This document shows, piece after piece, positions 22,901-32,542 of a stretch of DNA of 64,000 bases. A model generated the notes under the pieces. It searched no databases, had not been told where the DNA came from, and saw only the letters and a program-made list of their open reading frames with translations. Position numbers and translations under genes: made by a program. Each line of letters opens with the position of its first letter. The first letter of the stretch is position 1. Source of the DNA: Acanthosoma haemorrhoidale (taxonomy: Eukaryota > Arthropoda > Insecta > Hemiptera > Acanthosomatidae); the NCBI GenBank assembly GCA_930367205.1, contig OV884013.1:85499333-85563332 (forward strand), given 5' to 3'.

Positions 22901-25900
22901 TCAAAAACTTCCGATTTCTTACGTAGAAGAAATGTGGCACAAAAATTACTGAAGTGGTCTATGAACGTGACAAAATAACTGTAATTATCGTAAGTTGAGG
23001 GCGATATCTTACCGCATACATCAGTTGATACACGCTGAAGAATCCTAGTAGCCTTCCAGTCCTCTGGAATGCTCTTCATGAATGATAACTTAGTTTGCTT
23101 CCCCTTTAAACAAATGTCACAAATTCCAACAGGATATAATGCACTATGCCCCATCCTTCGATGCATTAGACTGTTACATGCACCAACAACATTTGCTTGT
23201 TCCTTTAAAAGGTGAAGTTTGATTACATACAGTTTGCCAAGGAGATAGCCTGTCATAACATTTGATCCCCTAAATATTTTAACACAGGAATTTTCGAATA
23301 CTACTCTGCATCCCTTCTCCTCCAACTTCAGAACAGATAAGAGATTCATTGTTAAATTTTTGCACACAAAAGCATCAGTTATACGAACCTTATTTCCATC
23401 TTCTGACATACAAAACAAATTTCCTTTCCTTAACGCAACCACTGATTCACCTGCCTTTGCCACACTAATATTAACATTTACGGGAGTTGAATCTCTTAGA
23501 AAAACATTGTGCTCGTCCCTTATAAGATGACATGTCGCACCTGAATCGACTACAAAGCATACTTCATCTGACGATTGTTTACAAGCTACTGCCTTATCTG
23601 TCGTGGTATCACTACTGATATCCTGGGTAGTAAACAGAAATTCCTCACAGTTGTTATCACTAGAAATGGCGGCAAATCCTTTATTTTTAAGTTTAGGACA
23701 ATTATTCTTAAAATGACCTCGATTTTTGCAATAATAACAAATAACGTTAGACATACTTTTGTTTTGACCAACCTTCAAATTTTTATTAAAGCTTTTAGCT
23801 CTATTTTTATAAGCTGAAAAAACATTTGCAGAGGGGTGATCTTCTTTCTTCAAATTCCTCTCATATTCAGCCAGAAGTGTATTTTTCACATACTCCAAAG
23901 TAACGGCCGTCTTGTCCTTACTACACAAAATGTCCATCGCAGACACCACAGAATCATAATCGGACGGCATTGCAACAAGAAGCTGGTTTACAACCTCATC
24001 CTCTTTTAAATTACCACCAGCCACTCTCACCTCCGAAGCCATTGAATCAAACGTTTGGAAAAACTCTTGGAGAGGGCGATCATTATTGTACTCCAATTTT
24101 CTCCAAGCCTTCTGGGGGGTAACAAGCGATTTCATCCCACGCTTTTCATAAGTCGCTGCTAGGGCATCCATTATCCCCTTCGCCGTCTTCTTTTCCTTGA
24201 TTGTAGGTAATATATTATCGGCAAGTCCTTGCACAATAACGTTACGGGCTCTTACATCTTCTTGATTAAACAACTTGAGTTCGGCTTCCCCAGTTGGGGG
24301 GTCCTCTTTCAGAACTCGAAGTACTCCGTTTTGCTCAAGTAACAATTTTATCCTGAAGTCCCAATTACCAAAATTTGAGCCATCGAATGGCTTTATACCA
24401 AAAGGAAGGTTCATATATGAACTAGCCATCGCATAAACGAACAAACCGAAACCGACCGCGCACGTGAGTCAAACAGGTTAACACGGCACAAACAAACAAA
24501 CAAAAACTGAATCCGACTCTTTCGTTAAAACAAAACTTGCAAAATCAATACCCTGGGCCCATAACCTTTTAAGGTGCAGGGAAATAAAGCATAAATGCAA
24601 GTTAAACGAAGAAGAGCACAGATTTATTTGGATACATATACGGACAGTACTCACTCATGGGCGGTCACAATAGGAATCAATGAGGCACATGCCAACCTGA
24701 TCACCAAAATACAACAGTGCTGCCCTTATCTTTACAACTAAATATAAATAATATAAACAACTAATAATACAAATGCGGAATTATACCAATATGGAAGTCG
24801 GCCTTAGTTTTTTCCAAGTATTTGATTACCGCTCGATATGTATCGGGAGTGTCCGTAGAAATTTCGTGCCCGAGACCGATTGAGGCACGTGTATTTGCCC
24901 GTTCCCACGATTTTACTCATTTGAATAAATAGCTATTTAAAATTACTAATATTACATACAAATATCGTAGGTGTCTTGGGCTGTGTGGGTGTTTGAGTAG
25001 AGTCCATGTTCTCTGCCTCAATATTTTTCAACACCTCATAACTGTTGGGCGTGAAAAATGGAGACTCATGGGTTGTTGTTTTTTTTGAGGTGGTAGGTTG
25101 TGGCGGTAATTCTTCCATAGAGCTGCTGGGTGCTGAAAAATTTACAGGCACATTTTATCGTCGTGGCTAACGTTTGATAGTCGACGGCTAAATTTTCTAA
25201 GAATGCTACATTATAAAAAGCATTTAATATATGGCGTAAGGTAGCCTCTTGTCATATTAGTTCGAATTCCAGAAGGTACCAATTTTCTTAATTCTACCAT
25301 ATACGTACGCATCCAATAATTTCACTTTGGGTTCTCCTATGAATAGATAAAAACTATTTTTATTATCACAATATGATATGTCATATATGTACATCTACAT
25401 ATTTCCTTGTAATTATTTTTTTAGTTTTTATTCTTGTATATATTTATTTTATCTTATACATAGATCTGCATAGATATAGAATTATTGCTATAAATAAATT
25501 GCTCGTCATTGGTTTAAATTAAACAAATAACGTCTAGTTTTGTCTTCCCATAGGTTTACCACACAATTTATATAAAAATATTTATATATTATTTGTCACA
25601 TAAATATATACAAACATTGCCTTATCTTAATGCCTTTACTAGATATCTATCTATAAATCAAGAGTATTTTGCATCGACTAATTACTACTTCTAAGCTATT
25701 CTACTATTTCCACAATATTTAGGTTTTTTACTATGGAAGTTTTCAAACATCTATGAAATTATCTCACAATTGGATATTTTGTCAAAAAATGAAATGCATT
25801 TTCTATTTCATTTATATTACAAAGTGAGCTTAATTTTATAATGAAATATGAATATTATCCAACATACCAGTCATTATTTCCCAAATTTTTTGAATTTATT

Positions 25901-27964
25901 AATATGTATTTGTAGGTATATATATACGAGTATAGGTAGTAATTGGTATATATTTTGCAAACCCTGTTTCATATTTCTGAAAGATAGAGAGTTAGATTGT
26001 AATTATGTTTATTTTCATTATAATATAAGTTGGCTAAGTTTGATATTCCTTTTGAAACCAATGCAGTTAGAAAACAATGATTATAAAATAGTCAAAAAAA
26101 ATATTAAATAATTTGTTTTTCATTACAGGCAGGTGTATTTTCAGAAGAAATAATTCGCCAAACAACTGCTGTATTCAATATAGCAGGAAAATTGTGCCAG
26201 GTTTGGGTATGTTTCTCAACATATTTAAAAAATATATGCATCTATGAATTAGGGTCTAAGGGATAAATGATCAATTGCAGGAATATCAATTTTGAAAATA
26301 AAAAATAGATTGTTTACAAGAATCATTCTATTTACATATTCTGGGCCATTTTGTCACCCAAGGCTAAATTAAAATTAAAATTTAGTTGATTTATTGTTAT
26401 TAATATTATTGTAGAACTAAGACTTAGATTAGATAGATTTATTGAAAAGAAGTTGATGTATAAAAGTAAATAAAAACAATCTTAAAGCATTGTACTTCAA
26501 CTACACATGTTTAGCATAATTAATTTTTTACCAAAAACATAATCTCCTGTTTCAAGTTAAACTTTACTTGAAGTTCAATTATTTTTATTGAAAATTTAAA
26601 GGAAGTAAATCAATGAGATTTCAATAACTGTGCTTTGAATTTTTTTTTTATTATTTACTTGTTTTATTTAACCATTCTATCACTTTGTGATTTGTAGCAG
26701 GTAGGTTAGTGCAAACAAAGGTATAGTTATCAAACTGTATGGGGAAATGAATAATTTTTCACTGCATTTGTCATAAAATATAATATTTATAGTCCCTACT
26801 TAATCTATAGAAGCTTGGCTAAATGTTTCAGGATGATTTCAATGATTATTTCAGCACCATTGAGCAGACAGGCAAGCCATCAAGTGATATTCCAAATGGT
26901 TCAACTACCTGGGTTAGTTCGACTGCTATGAAAAATTTCACTAAATCCCAAGCTCTGGAATTCAAGGTGAGGAGAAAGTCAGGCAACTATTGCTCATATC
27001 TTTATTTATCATGAGTCCTTTTAGAAGACCAATAAAAAAAAATATCGTAGACATTAATAGACAAAAATATATGTGATTTGTCAGCTCAAAATTGGTCGTA
27101 TTAAAGAATGTGATTTCATACAATACAGTACTTACCCAGTTATGTATAAAATATATGAAACAATGGAAGTAATATGAAATCCTTAAGGTTTTACAACAGT
27201 GACATGATATATTGTGTCTCAACCATTAACTATTATTAGTTACATCATTATCATTATTGGGTATAAATCATTAAATATATAGGCTCCTACCCATGGCAGT
27301 CCACTGTTAAGGAGCTTGTGGCTCCCCAAGTATGAAGATTTACACAAGGGTGTTTTTGCTGTCCACTCAGTTAGTTGTACCCTAGGGATTTGTAGCCATT
27401 GGAGATGTACGATCCTAATTGTTTTGAAGGGTCTGAGGTCTGTTGGCAATCTCTGAACTCTTTCCATATCTACAGGGCTTGATTTTCTGATACAAGTAGT
27501 CTTTTTGCTCTTACAAAATTGGTAATTTGAAAGACTTAATATACAGTAACTAGTGATCATAATCATGAGTTTTTCTCAATCATAATGATGTTTCCACTTA
27601 TGCAGAAAGGTGGTCAAACTAAATTCTCCTTACGATTACAAATTTTCTACATTTTACATTTTGTTTTACAAATAAATAATTACTTAATTTTACTACAGAT
27701 TGTGATTTGTTATAATGTTAAGTAAAATAACAGCTTAATAAAATATTGTTTCAGGCATGTTATGGGTCCAATAATCCTGCTAAAATAGAAAGAGTGAAAA
27801 AACTATATGAAGATATCGACATGCCCACACTTTATGTGAAATACATGATAGAGAGCTACAACATTAGCAAAGAACGGATCAAAGATATAGAACACCCAAA
27901 GGTCCAGGAGGCGTGCAACAGTTTGATTGAATGGATGGTTGGCCAAAACTCGCATAACTATTAG
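4965..27964 (+). CDS. IDS/FPPS-like terpene synthase, tandem copy 1 (8 exons, 371 codons)
   Basis: Exons: 4965-5032, 6885-7017, 7657-7797, 8852-9058, 15788-15931, 26129-26206, 26832-26966, 27755-27964. All have AG acceptors and GT donors and join in frame; the donor after exon 4 (GTGATA) is weak. The protein is FPPS-like. The first Asp-rich motif DDCTD is at residues 123-127, the YKAG lysine at 216 and the second Asp-rich motif DDFND at 258-262, so Mg-dependent ionisation of a prenyl diphosphate is expected. IPP-binding features are gone: the canonical PGGKKNRG reads PAFRDVGS (74-81), RRG reads RLG (132-134), and the NKCSW region reads GSTTW. The C-terminus ends VGQNSHNY rather than a basic tail. 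Residues 1-22 look like a mitochondrial presequence (Arg/Lys/Ser, no acids). Inference: a terpene synthase. Introns 4 and 5 contain Gypsy, LINE and Copia insertions; introns 1, 2, 3, 6 and 7 show no other genes. Alternative: a catalytically altered short-chain prenyltransferase. Confidence 0.85.
7867..8045 (+). mobile_element. 5'-truncated LINE 3' tail in TPS copy 1 intron 3
   Basis: This 180-bp fragment matches the 3' end of LINE-A and ends AGCACAATAAAGGAATTTAC. It is bounded by a direct repeat, AAAATTATAACA, on both sides (about 7855-7866 and 8046-8057). The orthologous intron of copy 2 at about 48060-48080 has one copy of that target and no insert, so this is a target-primed insertion that occurred after the tandem duplication. 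Confidence 0.85.
9316..9593 (-). repeat. Gypsy element 3' LTR
   Basis: Long terminal repeat, 278 bp, starting TGTAAC and ending GTTACA (5-6 bp inverted ends). I see no difference from the other LTR at 15149-15426. Confidence 0.95.
9907..13947 (-). CDS. pol: Gypsy Pol polyprotein (protease-RT-RNase H-integrase)
   Basis: An uninterrupted 1346-residue frame. In order: aspartic protease VDTGAEVTLI (about 27-36); RT with FCTDFRGLN, FSTLDLRSGYHQI and the catalytic YVYLDDIIIFS; RNase H with LATDASGVALGAIL and YSATERELLAV; integrase zinc-binding HHCC region (GHPGGERTLAVLRQRYFWPS to CHSC); integrase core D-D-E with VSLDIVGPFP, LTDQGRNFVS and QSNGILERFHRTL. An acidic tail (DSTDEEDDLEL) ends the protein. 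The frame opens with GTG at 13947 but continues open upstream into gag in the -1 frame relative to gag, so expression is probably by a -1 frameshift giving Gag-Pol. All catalytic residues I can check are present. Confidence 0.95.
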   Translation of the reverse strand: MPGIRGRGGGTISVAMEIEGVAHDMLVDTGAEVTLIRAAVPGIYLGPASLRAKGVTGQPLQIDGIQLLRCKLQGKEFTHPIVISPLDLPGDGIIGMDVLTRTGAKVLVRERKLEIIEGSTVPVVRRIDGGSEEIERLSTEIDRLSQTVENLNKKWNSAVEPLEASDETDPRKEKLRERNSRKRKKRRAEARVERRRDYQTRDTTDQGAPREGEGREFVRSVAQVKIPPYSEILTRGLVSGEELSDIVMEPATLRQNGARTARCLSRIEDGSVWVQVINMGPQEVCLDRNQTLGVAAKWNQGSNVLTNAQREGKEFEGDRRTAGFRSIEMKGPDWDLSHLSENERKMIEPLLREYEALFKPPGKEGCSVGVRHQIPTGDARPVMKRPYRVPFHHRPIVEGHLKEMLDNGVITHSTSPWAAPVVLVPKKSEDGSMKFRFCTDFRGLNALTQVDAYPLPLIQETLEMLGKSRIFSTLDLRSGYHQIPVAERDQPKTAFTTLDGHYEYKKMPFGLAGAPATFQRTMDQILAGIKGLECYVYLDDIIIFSEDLEQHRDRLEHVFGRLKEANLKLNGEKCKFAVGQVRYLGHLVTEEGVKPDDTKMQAVREFPTPGSAREVRGFLGLAGYYRRFIPRFAEIAKPLTLLTGKDKRFQWKKDQVVAFQELKEALCTDSVLIYPDFKDPFILATDASGVALGAILSQVRNGQERPLAYASRQLHQAEQNYSATERELLAVIWATKHFRCYLLGRKFTLVTDHAALRWMLSLRDPSSRLTRWALRLEEFDYEIVHKPGRKHKVTSEEAQDYERYRQDQLKDEECQNWAKGNPRLCRWDEQGLMYRGENDERRQWKVVVPQVRRKEALTDHHSSVWAGHPGGERTLAVLRQRYFWPSMKQDVEAFVKTCHSCATRKTPVGRTVPIERPFFPSRPFEMVSLDIVGPFPRSQRGNKYLLTFIDHFSRYTEAVAITEQTAGATAKAFVENIITRHGVPLRLLTDQGRNFVSELFKEVCKALGIAKLQTTAYHPQSNGILERFHRTLGDSLAHFARKDGRDWDKWVPYSLMAYRAIPHSATGFSPNYLLFGRELRTPARLEKVTKDEGGTDEAGEVVQQLGDRIQKAQDEARQRIDREWTRRTERINKTRKEREFSVGDFVYLHVPAVKPGHFPKFHWTGPHEVTKRLGKVTYEIRSESGNTQVVHINRLKPAHGGVPVTSQGKPGRLKLFPEQAESELDSTDEEDDLELLPMASSDDDEEEGEGDDHMAPPHTLANSSPKEKGPMPGQVVETAGRPSVIPRGLEPVPRTAQERPLPEASIPEEVEESTLEPSDDPLDPTWDPEPLPALYQSSYNLRNPRK
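13995..15077 (-). CDS. gag: Gypsy Gag polyprotein
   Basis: 360 residues, ATG start 71 bases inside the 5' LTR boundary. The N-terminal 60 residues form a Lys/Glu-rich coiled coil, followed by a retrotransposon-gag-like capsid region (WTEQDKIMIAEQKLGGVAEKFL) and two CCHC zinc knuckles, CYRCGQEGHLARGC (about 286-299) and CFACKKEGHFARDC (about 318-331). It ends 47 bases before the first listed Pol codon, in a different frame. The product packages element RNA. Confidence 0.93.
   Translation of the reverse strand: MAKAKQAELEKLVKQLRAANQEFAEENETLKYEKESLAQRTRAMTAQLEKGEPGSRGKRDLGLQNMVKPWTGTPGSGSVTQFFKKLEKISAVGNWTEQDKIMIAEQKLGGVAEKFLESKPELVEEGAPYDILKKEMVKRFEDPRAREKLEGDLSEARQGTTEPARVFADRVRAIGARLIADIDGVEERDILSKHIGSRVLVAFRRGLLPETARLMQALAPTTLEEAIMRAEPFDGNEGSNKGSKGHRDVFGVGADAMSTAENGNSSHDAVQGEVYLVRPTGRTQLRCYRCGQEGHLARGCLQGPAPTPRGAGDRQNRQCFACKKEGHFARDCRSRPTPRGEQPRNVNSPAGPVDPKAQDL
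15149..15426 (-). repeat. Gypsy element 5' LTR
   Basis: This 278-bp LTR matches 9316-9593. A primer-binding site complementary to a tRNA-Leu-like 3' end lies immediately beside it on the low-coordinate side (about 15130-15147, reading TGGTGTCAGG on the minus strand). Confidence 0.93.
17020..19450 (-). pseudogene. LINE-B ORF2 (endonuclease-RT), broken
   Basis: RT and endonuclease pieces on the minus strand: 17080-17520 contains FEKLLLKRLLPIVESKN, then HQFGFRQRH and AAFLDIAQAFDRV; 18066-18278 and 18319-18828 are the linker; about 18900-19440 is degenerate endonuclease. Frameshifts, deletions and an inserted solo LTR (17577-18120) disrupt it. Confidence 0.85.
17577..18120. mobile_element. Solo LTR of the TGTAGCG family nested in LINE-B
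   Basis: This 544-bp insert starts TGTAGCGACCGCTAAC and ends GATGCGACA. It is bounded by GGTG on both sides (17573-17576 and 18121-18124) and interrupts the LINE ORF2 phrase that is continuous in LINE-C near 58490. Relatives are at 53510-54427, 55079-55965, 62171-62490 and 34660-35230. No coding region is visible. Confidence 0.75.
19640..20309 (-). pseudogene. LINE-B ORF1, 3' part
   Basis: Degenerate ORF1 with knuckle remnants (YGHTKSYC, CVLCNHGHPANY) and the FFVDLERTPGVEKIYEVTHL block. It continues across Copia-1 into 24797-25151. Confidence 0.8.
20310..20534 (-). repeat. Copia-1 3' LTR
   Basis: This 225-bp repeat runs TTTTAAGG to CCAATA on the plus strand. The same LTR occurs at 24567-24791, 32543-32766 and as a solo LTR at 51106-51333. 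Confidence 0.9.
20553..24444 (-). pseudogene. Copia-1 Gag-Pol, frameshifted in the RT region
   Basis: The minus-strand frame 21739-24444 starts with Gag (ATG at 24444) and has a CCHC knuckle CYYCKNRGHFKNNC, protease VVDSGATCHLI, the integrase HHCC region around HRRMGHSA to CDIC, and the integrase core with STDVCGK, RCDRGGEYVS and NPSQNGKAERMNRTL. The RT starts at WVFTIKTSNGESKKKARLVARGF. There a 20-bp deletion relative to Copia-2 (between two AGATGTTG repeats, near 21828-21840) shifts the frame. RT with LVWVDDFLLIANS and RNase H with AYADADFA continue in 20553-21704. All domains are otherwise readable, so a single lesion inactivated it. Confidence 0.92.
24567..24791 (-). repeat. Copia-1 5' LTR
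   Basis: This 225-bp repeat matches 20310-20534 except about two bases (AAAATACAAC here against AAAACTCAAC). Confidence 0.9.
24797..25151 (-). pseudogene. LINE-B ORF1, 5' part with preserved start
   Basis: ORF1 begins MPVNFSAPSSSMEELPPQP on the minus strand from 25151, with a Ser/Thr/Pro/Gln-rich leader, and is then cut by Copia-1. It supplies the ORF1 start that LINE-A lacks. Confidence 0.75.
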
Positions 27965-28028
27965 AATCTTCATCCTGAGTGATTTGTTTTCATAGATGAG
28001 AGCAGATCAACTCATTATCTATCTTAAT

Positions 28029-28034
28029 AATAAA
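28029..28034 (+). terminator. Candidate poly(A) signal, TPS copy 1
   Basis: AATAAA lies 65 bases after the stop. The same signal lies at 53474-53479 in copy 2. Confidence 0.6.
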
Positions 28035-29145
28035 TTATAATTTTAATAGCAACTGATTAACTATTATTTGAATTCTGAGTCTTGAAAGTATTATGGAAAT
28101 ATCAATTTATTATTATTTATCCTGTATATCAGTTTTAAGACTTTTTCTGGAACATTAAAAAATTTTACAAAAGATTTCAATGGAAGTTACATTTAACTTT
28201 AAGTTGATCAAATTTAAAGTTTGGTATCAAATGAAGTGAGAGGATAGCTTTCGTTTTCTGCTCATAATTGGAGTACATAACCCTTTTTCTTGGAGTATGA
28301 GAGAGTAAATAATAAGAGAATAAACCGTTAGAAAAATTAGTAACAAAGTAAGAATAAAAAGCTAAAAAAAGATAGACATTTAATATTTGGCATTGAAGGA
28401 ATGTAATTTACTTAATAATTTCTTCAAATAATAAAAAAAATGTTCAAAACTTGTGTGAAAAATAAAAATAGCTAAAATAAATTTACATTAATCTTCAGAT
28501 TGAAAATAGCTGATGGCACTGTTGTAGGAGGTGTTTTGCTTATTCTTAAATTATTTAGGTAATAGAAATTATTTGGTCGATGAGTAACCCACAATTAACA
28601 TAAACCACCATTTTTCATGTCTATGCCAGTATAAATTTTAGAATAGTTATAGATTCATTTATTGTTTAATTTACTTATGATTGCAATCATCATTTCATTA
28701 TAATTTTGTATTTGGTAGAGATGCTTACACAAAAAGATCTCCATTTTGTAGGTGTCAGGCTCTGACCCACCATGTTATTTATTAAAATTAAAATTATACT
28801 GTTAATAATTCATTCTCAAACATCATATTAACAGTTGAACATATAAAAAATGTTTAAGTTTTGTTTAAAAAATAAAACAGTTTCTATTGATAGTTTTTGA
28901 TTGGTTTTAATAAATTTCATTAATTATAAATACGTTGATTGCAACTGTTTAAAATTTAGCATATAATAAAAAAGGTAATTAATTGTATTGGTACTAATCA
29001 TATAAATATTTGTAAATTTCAGCACTCAAGGTGACTGAGCAGTCAAAAAAGTTTTACCAACTAAGTTATTTGTTGAGAGTGAAGACTTTTTTTTACAAAT
29101 CTATAAATCTAGATGGATTATAAACGTATAACAAAAACTAGTATA
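28035..29145. other. TPS copy 1 3' flank, no gene
   Basis: AT-rich sequence colinear with 54433-55078 and 56220-56750 downstream of copy 2, so it is part of the duplicated unit. No coding potential is seen. Confidence 0.6.
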
Positions 29146-29189
29146 ATAATAACTTTTTTTTTATTTCCCCTTCCTGAGGTAAACATTAC

Positions 29190-32100
29190 ATCAAAATGTT
29201 TGGACCTTTTGGTCTCACAGGTACTTGCAATTTTAATAGTGCCCTGGTTGTCTTCAAAAATATTAATTTTACCTTTAAAGTTAAAACTCTCATTTAATAA
29301 TTTGTTCAAAAATATTACCTCTTTAATACAGTCACCTAGTGCATAATATTCGGCTTCACAGCTACTTAAAGCAACTACGCCTTGTTTCCTGGATCCCCAT
29401 GAAACAACATTATTATTTACCTTGATAATGTAACCAGATACACTTTTTCTGTCATTTTTGTCAAATGCAAAGTCTGCATCAGCATATGCATTTATATGAA
29501 CATCACTAGAGTTAGATTTGTCAAAGCTAAGAGCCATGTCAGGACTATGTTTCAAGTATCTTACAACATTTTTCAAGTGCTTCCAATGAGTTACAGTAAA
29601 ACAGTTTTGAAATCTACCAAAATATGAAATTGCATAAGTTAGATCTGGTCGAGAAGCGACCATCAAATACATTAAGCTTCCTAAAAGTTCTTTATAAGGT
29701 AGCTTAGGACAATTATTCGGATCTCCTTTTTCGAGATTAAGCTTAGGCTCAATAGGTATTCGCTTAGATTTAGCATCTGACATATTAAACTTATGAAATA
29801 TTTTCTTAATAAGATTTTCCTGTTTAATTACAATATTCCCTAGTTTATTTCTGATAATATTCAACCCTAAAAATTCTAAATTTCCATTATTACCATAATC
29901 TTTACATTCTAAATCTGGCATTAATAATTTCTTAACATTTTCCAATTTAGATTTAGAATTAGCTATCAATAGAAAATCATCAACCCATACAAGGATATAA
30001 ACACTGTCATCAAAATATAAACATGGGTCTACATTAGATCTACAAAATCCAAATTTCAATAATCTATCATTTAAATGGTCATTCCACACTTTTGGACTTT
30101 GTTTGAGACCGTATAAAGCCTTTTTCAATTTTAGCACTTTATCACTTTTATAGCCTTCCGGTGGCTTTATATAAACTGGCACCTTTAGATCACTTTTAAG
30201 AAACGCACTCCTAACATCAATCTGATCAATTAATAGATCCTTCTCTGCAGCCGTAGAAAGAAGTACTCGAAGTGTCGTGAAACGGGCAACCGGTGCATAG
30301 ATGTTGTCAACGTCATCGAGATGTTGTTGAAAACCGCGAGCCACTAAGCGCGCCTTCTTCTTAGATTCACCGTTGAAAGTCTTTATGGTGAAAACCCACT
30401 TACAGTCAATGGGGGTCAAATCCGGTGGAACATCTACCTCTTCCCAAGTCTTATTAATTTCTAATGAGGTTAATTCTTCTTTAATGGCTTGCTGCCAATC
30501 GGGATCGTGAATCGCATCTGAAAATGTCTTGGGAACATCTATTTCGGCATTAGTGGACAAAGCCATTTCATTTAAGGCAAAATTATTAACAAAATCATCC
30601 AAATGCTTAGGTTTTACCTTTTTCCTTGTTGATTTACGTTCTTTCTTGGGATAACCAGTCGTTTCGTCAGGAAAACCACGGAAAATACTTTCTGAATCAG
30701 AATCACCTGCAATATCTTCTATAACATCACTCGGTCCAGGTATGTGAGACTTACATTTGTCCTGAGGTGTCGTTTCTGGAGATACAATAATGATGTGCTT
30801 AGGATGGGGAAGGAAGGATGGGGCATAACCCCAATCCTGGGGGCCCCATCCATCCATTCTTGGGATAACCAGTCGTTTCATCAGGAAAACCACGGAAAAT
30901 ACTTTCTGAATCAGAATCACCTGCAATATCTTCTATAACATCACTCGGTCCAGGTATGGGTGACTTACATTTGTCCTGAGGTGTGGGAGATTTACTCTGA
31001 TCTTCAGGAATGCATTCTTCTGGAGATACAATGATGTGCTTAGGTTCGTTGCTCTTCATGAATGATAACTTAGTTTGCTTCCCCTTTAAACAAATGTCAG
31101 GATATAATGCACTATGCCCCATCCTTCGATGCATTAGACTGTTACATGCACCAACAACATTTGCTTGTTCCTTAAGAAGGTGAAGTTTAATTACATACCA
31201 TTTGCCAACGAGATAGCCTGTCATAACATTTGATCCCCTAAATATTTTAACACAGGAATTTTCGAATACTACTCTGCATCCCTTCTCCACCAACTTCATA
31301 ACAGATAAGAGATTCATTGTTAAATTTTTGCACACAAAAGCATCAGTTATACGAACTTTATTTCCATCTTCCGACACACAAAACCAATTTCCTTTCCTTA
31401 ACGCAACCACTGATTCACCTGCCTTTGCCACACTAATATTAACATCTGCTGGAGTTGAATCTCTTAGAAAAACACTGAGCTCATCCCTTAAAAGATGACA
31501 TGTCTCACCTGAATCTACTACAATGCATGCTTCATCAGAGGATTGTTTACAAGCTACTGCCTTATACTAGCTACTGTTGTGGTATCACTACTGATATCCT
31601 GGGTAGTAAACAGAAATTCCTCACAGTTGTTATCACTCGAAATGGCGGCAAATCCTTTATTTTTAAGTTTAGGACAATTATTCTTAAAATGACCTCGATT
31701 TTTGCAATAATAACAAATAACGTTAGACATACTTTTGTTTTGACCAACCTTCAAATTTTTATTAAAGCTTTTAGCTCTATTTTTATAAGCTGAAAAAACA
31801 TTTGCAGAGGGGTGATCTTCTTTCTTCAAATTCCTCTCATATTCAGCCAGAAGTGTGTTTTTCACATACTCCAAAGTAACGGCCGTCTTGCCTTAACACA
31901 CAAAATGTCCATCGCAGATACCACAGAATCATAATCGGACGGCATTGCAACAAGAAGCTGGTTCACAACCTCACCCTCTTCTAAATTACCACCAGCCACT
32001 CTCACCTCCGAAGCCATTGAATCAATCGTTTGAAAAAACTCTTGGAGAGGGCGATCATTATTGTATTCCAATTTTCTCCAAGCCTTCTGGGCGGTGACAA

Positions 32101-32419
32101 GCGATTTCATCCCACGCTTTTCATAAGTCGCTGCTAGGGCATCAATTATCCCCTTCGCCGTCTTCTTTTCCTTGATTGTAGGTAATATATTATCGGCAAG
32201 TCCTTGCACAATAACGTTACGGGCTCTTACATCTTCTTGATTAAACAACTTGAGTTCGGCTTCCCCAGTTGGGGGGTCCTCTTTTAGAACTCGAAGTACT
32301 CCGTTTTGCTCAAGTAACAATTTTATCCTGAAGTCCCAATCACCAAAATATGAGCCATCGAATGGCTTTATACCGAAAGGAAGGTTCATATATGAACAAG
32401 CCATCGCATAAACAAACAA
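29190..32419 (-). pseudogene. Copia-2 Gag-Pol remnants
   Basis: Pieces on the minus strand: Gag from the ATG at 32419 to 31862, knuckle CYYCKNRGHFKNNC in 31554-31874, post-protease region 30799-31431, RT and RNase H in the long frame 29118-30926 (LVWVDDFLLIANS, AYADADFA). It retains the 20 bp that Copia-1 lost in the RT. A frameshift between Gag and knuckle, the loss of the integrase core and a duplicated linker make it non-functional. Confidence 0.88.
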
Positions 32420-32542
32420 ACCGAAACCGACCGCGCACGTGAGTCCAACAGGTTAACACCGCACCACACAAACAAACAAAAACTGAATCCGACTCTTTCG
32501 TTAAAAAAAAACTTGCAAAATCAATACCCTGGGCCCATAACC

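Larger units (their letters stand above)
20310..24791 (-). mobile_element. Copia LTR retrotransposon (Copia-1), inserted in LINE-B ORF1
   Basis: LTRs of 225 bp lie at both ends with a 5-bp target duplication TGGAA (20305-20309 and 24792-24796). The LTRs differ at only about two positions. The primer site beside the 5' LTR (about 24549-24566, CCTGGGCCCATAACC on the plus strand) corresponds to the anticodon arm of initiator tRNA-Met, the half-tRNA priming known in Drosophila copia. One long gag-pol frame is broken by a 20-bp deletion. Confidence 0.93.
16205..25160 (-). mobile_element. LINE-B, Jockey-like, nearly full length, in TPS copy 1 intron 5; split by solo LTR and Copia-1
   Basis: Same family as LINE-A and LINE-C, on the minus strand. 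Its 3' tail is near 16225-16350, ORF2 remnants run to about 19450, ORF1 remnants are at 19640-20309 and 24797-25151. A solo LTR (17577-18120) and the Copia-1 element (20310-24791) interrupt it. This copy preserves the ORF1 start (MPVNFSAPSSSMEEL at about 25151). The matching intron in copy 2 lacks it, so it inserted after duplication. Boundaries are approximate; I found no clear target duplication. The remaining intron 5 sequence, 25160-26128, shows no gene. Confidence 0.85.

Noticed and set aside
27240..27566. 108-codon minus-strand frame in TPS copy 1 intron 7, partly shared with copy 2
   Set aside because: Copy 2 has indels and a small local repeat here (about 52780-52860) that break the frame, so it is not under coding constraint.
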